Source: Chlorops oryzae (lineage: Eukaryota > Arthropoda > Insecta > Diptera > Chloropidae). Taken from it: a stretch of DNA of 64,000 nt. Below, piece after piece: positions 55,302 through 64,000 of this stretch. The stretch's first letter is position 1. Every line of letters begins with the position of its first letter. The notes under the pieces are model-generated. The model saw nothing but the letters and a program-made list of their open reading frames with translations, was not told the origin of the DNA and did no database searches. The DNA lies in the NCBI GenBank assembly GCA_020466095.1, contig CM035806.1, positions 127,404,393-127,468,392 of the forward strand. The letters run 5' to 3'. Position numbers and translations under genes: made by a program.

Positions 55302-55676
55302 ATGACACGTGGAAAGCCAGTTTCATCGGAAATTCGAACTTTAATAATCGAAAAATTTGAATTAGGACGAAGCTATGCCGAAATTGCAGAGTTATTGAGT
55401 CTCCCAAAATCCACTGTTCAGTCGGTCATAACAATTTACAAAAAAAATGGAACAATTGCAACGCGAGTAAGCAACCGTGGTAGAATATCTAAGATATCCG
55501 TTCGCGATAAAAGGGCCTTAATGCGCATTGCCAAAGCTAACCGTCGCAGTACAGTGCGTAACATAGCAGCACTGTGGTCGGAAGAAGTGGGAAAATCTGT
55601 AGGACGTGAATGGACCCGAAAAAATCTGCATTCAATTGGGTTACACTTCTATAAGGTATGCTTGTTATTAGTGTAG
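55302..55676 (+). pseudogene. Tc1 transposase, DNA-binding part
   Basis: The best start is the ATG at 55302 (MTRGKPVSSEIRTLIIEKFE). Two helix-turn-helix units follow: EIAELLSLPKSTVQSVITIY and the RDKRALMRIAKANRRSTVRN region up to LHSIGLHFYK. A GRISK-type AT-hook-like linker sits between them. Reading then runs into a short GT...AG-like stretch and stops at 55676. The longer frame from 55215 lacks similarity before 55302. Confidence 0.88.
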
Positions 55677-55689
55677 TCAATATTTAAAA

Positions 55690-56234
55690 GTCATTAAATA
55701 AGGTTTATTCTCGAGGCTATTCGTAACAAAAACGAAGCATATCACAAGGACTGCCTTAAACGTACCGTGAAATTCCCTCAACGCATTATGGTATGGGGAT
55801 GTATGTCATCAAAAGGTGTCGGAAAACTCCATTTTATCGACGGCAATGTAAACGCCCAGAAATACGTAGAAATATTGGAAGAAAACCTTATTCCTTCAGT
55901 GCCGAAGCTGGTCTCGTTTGGCGAATATATTTTTCAACATGACGGTGCATCATCGCACACAGCTAAGTCAACCAAGTTTTGGTTAAAAGCAAAACGGATT
56001 GAGGTTTTGGATTGGCCATCATCCAGTCCAGACCTTAATCCCATTGAAAATTTATGGGGAATAATAAAAACCAGACTAAGGAACGAACCTCAACGGACAC
56101 GCGAAAGCTTGAAGCACAAAATCCAGGAAATTTGGGACTCTTTAACTGCAGATGAGTGCAAAGACCTCATAAATACAATGAGCAAAAGAGTACAGGCTGT
56201 TATTCATAATAAAGGAGATGTTACACAATATTAA
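55690..56234 (+). pseudogene. Tc1 transposase, catalytic part
   Basis: Similarity resumes at about 55700 (EAYHKDCLKRTVKFPQ) and goes on IMVWGCMSSKGVGKLHFIDG, IFQHDGASSHTAKSTKFW (second Asp) and SSSPDLNPIENLWGI (Glu). Thirty-four residues separate D and E. The roughly 55 residues normally between FYK and EAY, including the first Asp (in a FSDES motif), are absent, so this copy should be inactive. Natural stop at 56232-56234. Confidence 0.9.
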
Positions 56235-56922
56235 AATAAAAAAAACAACAGTGTACGAATTAATAGTGGTCAGTTCGTTTTCTTAAAAAAAACATGTGGC
56301 GAATAAATAAATTTTTTTTCGGTTGGAATTGTTGTTATTGGTTTTTGTTGTTGTCTTTTTTATTTGCACAATTGATCAACTTATCCATAGGTAATGGACA
56401 TTGAGTACTATCAAAAGGCTTTGAATGCGAAAATTTGATTTAAAAATTGAATTACATTAAAATACCATGCTGTACGAATTAATAGTGGTTAGGGCTCGTA
56501 TATCTCCGGAGCTTAGTTCTCCCTGTTACAAGATTCGCACAAAACTAATATACCCCGCTTACGCTGGGTATAAAAATCGGTTATTGCTAACAACCGTTAA
56601 CTAAACGCTATTAATACGAAAATATGCTTGCACTCATAGTCGCCGGGGTACTCTACCCTGAACGTTCTTTGCCAACAAAGCCGGTGTCGATGCTTGTTTT
56701 TTCACGCAAATAACGTCGACATACATTAATTGAATACACAAGCATGCCTACATAGTCATAAATACAAGGAATTGGCTTGCAAAAAAAAATAAAATATTCG
56801 TTATATCGAACAAAATTTTCGTTTCGTTCGTAATATAGAACCTTCAATGCAAAAATTTTAAGCTGTTCGTTAAATCACGAATTCGTAAAAGCGAGTGTTC
56901 GTTATATTGGACGACCACTGTA

Positions 56923-57485
56923 TACCGTGCCAAGTAAAAATTTAATTTTGTATGAACAGGGCCTGCAAACATTTTTAAAACAAAGGCAGGGATCGGTGCT
57001 CGGACTTGAAAATTTTTAAGGGTGTAAGATTTTTAAAGAATTAGTGGTAGACTTATGTAAAAAGTTGTAGATTTAAAATTGTTTAAAATATTAATACTGT
57101 ATATCACATCTGATCATTTAGAAAATTTGGAAAATTACATGTTCTCTTGGTATAAAAAAATGTGTCAATATTTGTTGAATGTCGTTAAGCGCCAATACTG
57201 CCATACTTGATAATAGAAAGTGGTAGATGTACCACTATTTTCTCTTTCTACCAATTCTACCACGCTATGTCCAAACCTACCAATTTTTATTTATTTGCCC
57301 AGCCGGATTTTATCGCATGCGTGACAAAATCATCGATGCAGAAGTATTGAATATTTCATTTGTAAAGAGACCAATTGGTGCTGTTTCGAATGATTTTCTA
57401 GTGAAAATTTCATGGAAGCAAGAGCTCGTTACAAGAGATCCTTCTTCAAACGAAATTTTCATTTGAAAAATGGTTGATTACTCCT
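56923..57485. other. Unassigned sequence
   Basis: An open frame at 57227-57466 has no motif known to me. Pairs of short complementary words such as gtggtagat/ctaccac occur near 57050 and 57225. No element ends recognised. Confidence 0.35.
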
Positions 57486-57516
57486 TTTTATACCCGACAC
57501 ACTCTGTGTCGAGGGC

Positions 57517-57694
57517 ATATAGAACTATAGCTGCAACTTCGGCCAAATTTTGGCGCGTTATGGCATGATTTGGTGAAAAAGTTCAACTGAGGTGAACCAC
57601 GCCATAAGCCGAGTGTTGTGGTGAACCACGTAATAGTAAGTGTGGTGTATCACGTAATAGCTTTTGGCCGAAGTTGCAGCTATAGTTCTATATG
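57517..57694. mobile_element. Palindromic MITE, copy 1
   Basis: Ends atagaactatagctgcaact and the complement agttgcagctatagttctat, continuing to about 30 paired bases, inserted in a mini-me-like terminus. It is flanked by 9-bp near-copies gtcgagggc and gtcgagggt. A 9-bp duplication would suit a Mutator-like or Merlin transposase. Confidence 0.75.
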
Positions 57695-57829
57695 GTCGAG
57701 GGTATACTGCGTTCATATTATATGAACAGGGCTGGGCACGCGAGCATGAAATGTGCAAGTGAGAGCAAAAATTCGTTGCTCGCGTGTACATATATAAAGA
57801 GCGCACGCGAAACGAATTTAGTTGTTGTC

Positions 57830-58730
57830 ATATAGTACTATAGGTCTAACTGTCGACGTCGAAAGGCCTCTGCCGCTAATAAGAAACTCCCCATTAGGCA
57901 GGGATAGGAAACTCTACTCTTTCGAGAAATTCACCAAAAAGCTACCAACAAAAACGTTAAGCAGGAATAGGAAATTCAACTCTTTCGAGAAATTCACCAG
58001 AAAGCTACCAACAACAATACGGGCAGACAAAAAGTGGCACTATGATGCCACTTGCAAGAAAATTATGAAAGAAACACGGCGTCGACTCGGTTTTATATAT
58101 TGCTTGAAAAGTTCATAATTGAAACTTTACTAAATGTATAACGATATGTTTTTGCTCAATGTGCACGAATGTTTTCATTTTGTATTAAATTTACATACAT
58201 TTTTGACTACGGCTACGAATTTGATTGGATATAGAATTTTGTATTTTTGCTGAAACAGTGTGATCAAAAAGTTATGTGGACACGGTAGGACTAAAAAAAC
58301 AATGGGGGTATTCCCATAAAAGTGAAAAGATTGAAAAATCGTAAGAGTGTAAAATTTTTCATACAAAATTTCGTTCATTAATTTCTAAGCCTTCTTGATT
58401 TACGATTTTTCGAAGTTTTCGAGGCGAAAACACGTTTAAGGGAAGACCCTAATATCTATTTCTCCTTGATATTGAGTTTCCTTGATTCGTTTTATGTTTT
58501 TCAAGCTTTTCATATCATTTTATCAGTTTGGTAGATTTTTACAGTAATGCACTCGAAAATCGCCCAAAATTAAAAATACAAGTGGCAATGCTTTTCACCA
58601 CAGCAGAGCTAAAGATTTCGCTGCCATAGCGTGCTTCTCTTTTCCTCATGCTATATGCCTATGTTGAAGCAGCGTAGCTCTAACACATTGCAGGGATTAG
58701 GAAGAAGAAGAGTTAGACCAAAGACTATTA
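57830..58730. repeat. Large inverted repeat, left arm
   Basis: Begins near actataggtctaactgtcga and is matched in reverse by 59130-60045. The arm contains aagctaccaacaa repeats (57940-58015) and ends near tgcagggattaggaagaaga. Similarity is about 85-90% by eye, with indels. Confidence 0.78.
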
Positions 58731-59129
58731 AACTAACAAGATGTCTCGCGCCCATACAAACGAATGTCCATAGAAAATTTTTGCTATGGACTATCATAAG
58801 CCAGACATGAGAAGCGTTAGTTTAATAGTCCTTTGGTTAACCTATAGTACAATATGGTTGTTGTCAAAAGCGAACGAAGCAAGACTCTGTCAAAAAATTT
58901 TATGCGATCAAGAGATTTTTTGTGCAAAGCAGAGAGCTATTTTCGTTAAAATAAGCTTTGTGAGTTTAGTTTGGCATGAATGCTCCTGGAGGTAAGACCT
59001 ATGTCGCTCGTCTTCGCAAAAATGAAGACGAATTTGTATTTTATGAAGTTGTTCACCACTACATGTTCTCAGGTTATTTTTTTTCTGTATTGCGCCCAGC
59101 CCTGTATATGAATCATATAGGCTAAAGGT
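58731..59129. other. Loop of the large foldback
   Basis: Holds a small inverted pair, accaaagactattaaactaa (58728) and ttagtttaatagtcctttgg (58816), and otherwise no coding or recognisable sequence. Confidence 0.5.
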
Positions 59130-60045
59130 CTAACTCTTCTTTCTTCCTAATCCCTGCAATGTGTTGAGCTACGCTGCTTCAACAATGCATCATATAGAAC
59201 TATAGCTGCAACTGCGGCCAAATTTTGGGCGGTTATGGCATGATTTGGTAAAAAAGTTCAACTGTGGTGAACCACGCCATAAGTCAGTATTGTGGGACCA
59301 CGTAATAAAAAGTGTGGTGTACCACGTAATAGCTTTTGGCCGAATTGCAGCTATAGTTCTATATATATGCATAAAGCATGAGGAAAAGAGAAGCATGCTA
59401 TGGCAGCGAAATCTTTAGCTCTGCTCTGGTGAAATGCATTGCCACTTTAATTTTTAATTTTGGGAGATTTTCGAGTTCATTACATATAAAATATTTACCA
59501 AACTCATAAAATAATATGAAAAGCTTGAAAAACACAAAAATAATCAAGGAATCTCAATATATAAGAGAAATATAAATTGTTTTTTTTGTCCTTCCCTGTC
59601 CACATAACTTTTTGATCACACTATTTCAGCAAAAATGCTAAATTCTATGTACAATCTCATTCGTAGCCGTAGTCAAAAATGTATGTCAATTTATTACAAA
59701 ATGAAAACATTCGCGCACATTAAGCAAAAACATATCGTAATCTATATTTATTAAAGTTTCAATTATGAACTTTACAAGCAATATAAAAAACCGAGCTGAC
59801 GCCGTGTTTCTATGATAATTTTCTTGCAAGTGGCATCATAGTGCTACTTTGTGATTACCCTTATTGTTGTTGGTAGCTTTCTGGTGAATTTCTCGAATTT
59901 GTTGAATTTCCTATTCCTGCTTAAGGTTTTTGTTGGTAGCTTTTTGGTGAATTTCCCCAATTTGTTGAATTTCCTATACCTGCCTAATGGTGTATTTCCC
60001 CTTCGCGGCAGAGGCTTTTCGACGTCGACAGTTAGACCTACAGTC
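59130..60045. repeat. Large inverted repeat, right arm
   Basis: Complement of 57830-58730, with an extra palindromic MITE at about 59191-59356 that the left arm lacks. Ends cgacgtcgacagttagaccta. Confidence 0.78.
59191..59356. mobile_element. Palindromic MITE, copy 2
   Basis: Same family as 57517-57694 (shared ttttggccgaa and ggtgaaccacg words), inside the right arm. The left arm near 58660 reads tgctatatgcctatgttgaa without it. The flanks share atgcat on both sides. Confidence 0.72.
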
Positions 60046-60059
60046 CTACATGGTTTGTG

Positions 60060-60885
60060 TGGTTGTGTGTAATACCCAGATCCAGTCGGGATAGACCATA
60101 CAAAATAAATATAGAATTTGATCAGCGTCACCAGGAGATTCGATTTAGACATGCCCGTCTGCCTGTCCGTCTGTCTGTATACTTATCGAAGGAGTTGAGA
60201 TATAAAAAAAACAAAATTTGGTGTGCGTGCTCACGGGGACATGAGTAAGAACAAGTTCGAGACTGGACCCGATCAGACCATTTTTTGGGGTACCTCCAGT
60301 ACTAGGGTCTGTTATGAAAATCACAAAAACTGCTCTTAAACCGATGTTTTACAAGATATTTTGATGAAATTTGGCATTTGAACATATTTTAGGCCAATTA
60401 ATGTGATTTACAAAAATTAGAAAAATGGGCGTGGCAGAAGGGCGTTTTTCGAAAATTATTTCCTACTCCCGAAACGCCTATGAACGAAGCGGACTTGAAC
60501 GAAAATTAGCACTTATACTTCTTTTGTAGCCATAAACATCCTGCCCAAAAAATTTCTTGATCGGTCCATTACTAAGGGTACCTCCAGTACTAGGGTCTGT
60601 CACAAAAATCTCAAAACTGCCCCAAAATCTGACTATTTCGAAATATTTCAATGAAACTTAGAATTTGCGCGTATATATAAGCCTCCGATTAGAATTCAAA
60701 AAAATTGGAAAAGTGGGCGTGGCAAAGTGGCAGTTTGCATAAAGAAATTTAACAAAAGTCGGTATATGGGGCCCCTTATGGCCTTAAACATCTCTTGATA
60801 TTAAAAATGATTTGAACACGTGTGTCTGTGTCGGGTATTCTATTGTCAGGCTTGTCTGACTATAACACCCTTACTTGTTCCAATG
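60060..60885 (-). mobile_element. mini-me-like element
   Basis: Terminal ataccc motif at 60072, core gatcagcgtcaccaggagat, GTCY tract gtctgcctgtccgtctgtct (60158-60177), two gtgggcgtggc/atgggcgtggc motifs (60425, 60713), a repeated ggtacctccagtactagggt (60290 and 60579), and an end ataacacccttacttgttc. A different subtype from those at 20.8 and 53.9 kb. Confidence 0.7.
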
Positions 60886-61190
60886 AAGATCTTATGCAAT
60901 TTTCATGAACACAGTGTTTTGCATATTTTCAAAATGTCTGCTATGATTTACACATTTTTTGAGCAAGTTAAATTCACTTATGCTTTTCATTGAAGTGCAT
61001 TTAAAACTAAACAATTGTGATAGAATCAGTAACGTTTTATATTATTGTTGATCAATAATATGAGATACCGTTATATTATAACATAGTCAATGAAGTGCTT
61101 TCAACCGAAATGGAAATACAAATTAAAAAATTTTAAATTAAATAATATTCCTGTTTCTTTCCCTCCCAGATTTTTGTATTTGTATTTGTA
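60886..61190. other. AT-rich gap
   Basis: Nothing recognised. Confidence 0.4.
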
Positions 61191-62190
61191 TTTTGAGTAC
61201 GATCCCTACCCAGCAAGCAAATTTCGGAGCGCTCCGAATTATGTGTCTAAAAAGAGCCTAATTTAAGAGCGTTTTGCGTTCAGTTCAGTTTAAGTTCTGG
61301 TTAAATTTCGATGCGAAAGGTGTGTAAGTAATCAATTTGACAATTATAAAATTTAAGTTTTAGCCGGGGGAGAAATAAAAATTAAATTAAATGTACTATA
61401 TAGTACAAAAAGAGAAAATCTCTTATGTAAGTACTAGTTGTAAGATGACACAAACATTATGCATAGAGCAAATAAACTTAATTAGAAAAGCAGAAAAAAG
61501 AAAAAAAAGAAGAGAAATATATATATATATGATACAATTTGAATAAAGACAATTGTAGGTCATTTCAAAATGAAACTAAAAATAAATACATGAAAATGTG
61601 AAAGGCAGAATATCATAAATTGGAAGAAATAATTAGATACGAAAAATTATATTTCTTAAATTGTTTGACACTGGTTATAAGTCGCAAGTAGGATGGCAAT
61701 AGGTTCCAGAGCCGAATCGAAAAAATGAAATATTGCCTCTCAGAAAGCAACGTTTTGTACTTGAATGGAACCAAGCGTTTATCTCTATTTGAACGATTGA
61801 AGCGAAGGCGATTAAAAAGATACTCGGGATTTTAGGTATTTATAATTTTGTGTAGAAAAGAAATAGTTATGAGTTTGAGAAGATTGTCAAAAGATAGTCC
61901 CATGATGTGGCGGCTAAATCTTGATATATGGTCAGTGCGCCGTTTACTGTATATATAACGAGCCATATTATTATAAAAAACATTGAATTTACTTCGATGA
62001 ACAGAATCACAGTTCGAATATATTTCGCAACCATACAGAAGAACGGGAAGAATATAAGTTTTGCACAATAGAAGCCTATAGAGTAGGCTAGACGATATGG
62101 TTAGTAACCAAATTTTGGCTGTTTTTGAGTGATTTTTTGTCCTAATACAGCCATATCGTGTAACACCCCTTTGGGACAACACGGACAAAT
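61160..62190 (-). mobile_element. Non-LTR retrotransposon, 3' portion
   Basis: Minus strand: the end of an RT protein (61670-62188), then an AT-rich 3' region and a terminal simple repeat seen as tttgtatttgtatttgtatt (61170-61192). The 5' part is missing beyond about 62190. Confidence 0.7.
61670..62188 (-). pseudogene. Non-LTR reverse transcriptase C-terminus
   Basis: Frame 61832-62188 includes LCKTYILPVLLYGCEIYSNC, FNVFYNNMARYIYSKRR and FDNLLKLITISFLHKI. After a stop at 61832 the similarity continues as PEYLFNRLRFNRSNRDKRLV and FIFSIRLWNLLP, the final part of CR1/jockey-like RT proteins. The in-frame stop makes it a pseudogene or marks a sequencing error. Confidence 0.8.
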
Positions 62191-62395
62191 TTGTTTAACA
62201 AATGGGACGAATTTGCGCTCATTTGTCATTTGTTCAAGCTCAAAAATAGACCCATGACCAAATGACAAACGTTTGTGTCGAAACTTAAGATAAATTCAAC
62301 AGAAATCTAAAATTTATTTTAAAAAATGTATATTAAACGTATCGATGTTTTGAAAATGAGCCTTTCACAAGCCGAAATGCTTTTTCGCATAATTT

Positions 62396-63118
62396 TACAC
62401 GAAGAGAAATAAGTTCCCGAAATATAATTGGAACCAATTACATATGTGATTGGAGCATTGCCCCGATTGCATTATTAATTGGAGCCAATTACAATATAAT
62501 TAGAAAATGAAAAATACTCAATTACTCAATTACTTATATAATTGCATTTAAATTTATCATATATGTAATTGCGTTCTGAATACATATGTAATTACATCTG
62601 ATTACTTTTACAATTTAAAGCATTGATGCAATTATATATATGATTGCATTTATTTAACAGTTTGTTCTTATATTTCTCAATTGGTTTATAATTTCGATCG
62701 TATATAACGTGTTTGAATTTTCAAAATCCTTAGGCACTCCAATGGGCAGGTAGACCACGAATATGATGTGGTGAAATATATTCCGCCCAATCGTGGAGCA
62801 TGTCCCTTTTTATATTGTTATATAGAATATATTTTAAATTGCAGGGGATCACAAATTTAATTAGACGCAATTATGTATATGTAATTGCATTTGTTTGTAT
62901 GTATATAATTCGATAAAAATTACATATATCATTGCAGGCGATTAGATATTTAATTGGACCGAATTATATATGTATGTAATTGAAATTATGTTTTTATCAT
63001 TTGATACAATTACATATATAATTGGAGGCAATGAAAAATATAATTGGACGCAATTATGAAAATATAATTGCATCATACCCAATTACATATCGTCGTCCCG
63101 GAGTTATCTCCTCGTATA
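62396..63118. mobile_element. ATAATTG-rich inverted-repeat element
   Basis: Imperfect ends: acacgaagagaaataagttc at 62397 and the complement of cggagttatctcctcgtat at 63099-63117. Between them the words ataattg and caatta recur more than twenty times, often spaced as tggagcaatta or ataattggac, so the whole can fold. No coding capacity. Confidence 0.55.
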
Positions 63119-64000
63119 TCACAATCAACCTTTTGTTGGGAAATTGAAGTTTAAAGTTTAACATGGAATATAAAAAAAATGGCTCGTTGAAAATCGTTGA
63201 TTCTGATTTCCTTATATAAAATGCTTTACTTTTTATTATTTCTGATCATTAATTTAAAGTTACTTGGAAAATCATTTAAGTTATAGGGTTTTTTTCATTC
63301 CAAGAATTTTTGACAATTCATCGTATACGCCACTTTTTTTGCAACCTGTGTTGGAAAGTGGATATACGAGCAAATGATTTAATAAAGATTTGAAAAATTT
63401 TTTTTTTTTTATTTTTTTTGACACGAAAAACGACATAACTAAAATTTTTTTAATGAGTTTACATAGGAAATTTGTTATTTGAGTATCCTTTTTACATTTA
63501 AAAAAAAAAGGAGTCCAAATCATAATCTTATTGATGAAAAATGACTTAACTCCGCATTTCCTGAGAAAAACGACTTGCCACTGCATCAAATAGCGAAATT
63601 TTTTTTATACATTAAAGGTAGCATTCAAAAGTGATACATGATACCTTAAAAATGTTCCTATTTAAATGATACACATTTCTCTTCTTATTCTTTTCCCGTG
63701 ACCTAAACATTTACACCTTTCAAATAGATTTTTTCTCAAAAAACAGAAAAGTGGAGTTAAGTCGTTCTTCTTCTCAGCCATAGATTAAAAAAAAAAAAAT
63801 TAGAATTCGTTTTTTTTGTTGGGGAATTTAAATTATATGTAATGTAAGCAACTAAGCTTCAAATAAGGAATTGATATGGGTATTGTTGTTGGTAGAACGT
63901 TCCACATTTGTTTTAAGGAGCTGAACTACCTGAATTAGCTTTAGTTAGTGCCTTTTAATAAGATTAAATTAATTAAATACAATAAGAACGATTTATTCAA
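63119..64000. other. AT-rich end of window
   Basis: A 102-codon minus-strand frame (63281-63589) is Lys/Phe-rich with no motif. Short A- and T-runs. Nothing recognised. Confidence 0.4.

Larger units (their letters stand above)
54950..56498 (+). mobile_element. Tc1-type transposon with 205-bp terminal repeats
   Basis: Inverted repeats 54950-55154 and 56293-56498 are almost perfect, starting cgagccctaaccactattaa, and flanked by TA (54948-54949, 56499-56500). It encodes a DD34E transposase from which the segment holding the first catalytic Asp is missing. Length is 1549 bp. The near-identity of the long arms suggests a young insertion. Confidence 0.93.
53880..56575 (+). mobile_element. mini-me-like element with about 6 minisatellite units, split by Tc1
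   Basis: Begins aaacaagtaaaaaagctaaa. It has about six tandem units of about 105 bp (53990-54610), each with cctttcattcgccttgg, gttgcgaatttgaagc, ggaagttacgaaaaatc and tgtgggcgtggcagtgggcg. The GTCY tract is at 54866-54898 and the core follows. The Tc1 element sits at 54950-56498, and the terminal hairpin taccccgcttacgctgggta is at 56553-56572. The open frames here are by-products of the repeats. Confidence 0.85.
53717..56920. mobile_element. pogo-like element (outer layer of a nest)
   Basis: Ends cagtggtcgtccaatataac and its complement, flanked by TA (53715-53716 and 56921-56922). Short remnants of its body carry cgttatattgg and cgttcgtaata words (53750-53780, 56800-56900). The rest is a mini-me element that contains a Tc1 element. 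Confidence 0.87.

Overview
Transposon-dense, AT-rich insect DNA, most likely from a higher fly (Diptera). I infer this from the mix of elements: a P-superfamily transposase with a THAP-like start, a 412/mdg1-like Ty3/gypsy retrotransposon, hAT, Tc1 and pogo-type DNA transposons, several non-LTR retrotransposon fragments, and repeated 'mini-me'-like elements (GTCY and TA microsatellites around a conserved core) typical of flies. I find no intact host gene. Nearly every protein-coding signal belongs to a mobile element, and most are broken by one-base indels, often in homopolymer runs. Some of those breaks may be sequencing errors rather than mutations.

Layout. 1-300: broken RING-H2 gene. 300-3700: AT-rich filler with long T-runs. 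3.7-6.6 kb: decayed P-superfamily element (minus strand). 6.5-8.6 kb: tandem duplication of about 760 bp carrying the start of that element, the second copy hit by a short hAT derivative. 9.75-13.3 kb: a 272-bp hAT MITE, two elements with CCC...GGG ends and tRNA-like cores, half of a pogo-like element and a mini-me element. 13.3-19.4 kb and 26.2-30.8 kb: two copies of one 4.6-kb segment, the first with two later insertions. 19.6-21.4 kb: two more mini-me elements. 22.8-23.7 kb: another CCC...GGG element. 24.5-25.9 kb: three DNA transposons nested inside each other. 31.5-33.6 kb: hAT-like element containing an element with an unassigned conserved ORF. 34.1-35.2 kb: 3' part of a non-LTR retrotransposon whose 5' part lies at 26.0-26.8 kb. 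35.7-38.8 kb: near-complete hAT transposon. 39.4-42.2 kb: two DNA transposons sharing one TA. 42.5-53.5 kb: 412-like LTR retrotransposon (minus strand), interrupted by a CCC...GGG element and by a pogo-like element. 53.7-56.9 kb: pogo-like element containing a mini-me element containing a Tc1 element. 57.5-60.9 kb: large foldback structure with two palindromic MITEs and a mini-me element. 61.2-62.2 kb: non-LTR 3' end. 62.4-63.1 kb: ATAATTG-rich inverted-repeat element.

Several insertions can be proved within the window because an unoccupied copy of the target exists or the host reading frame closes exactly when the insert is removed. The most unusual result is a group of five elements with short CCC...GGG inverted ends. 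Four have 2-bp duplicated targets, and all carry internal tRNA-like (A-box/B-box) modules. I cannot assign them to a known superfamily.
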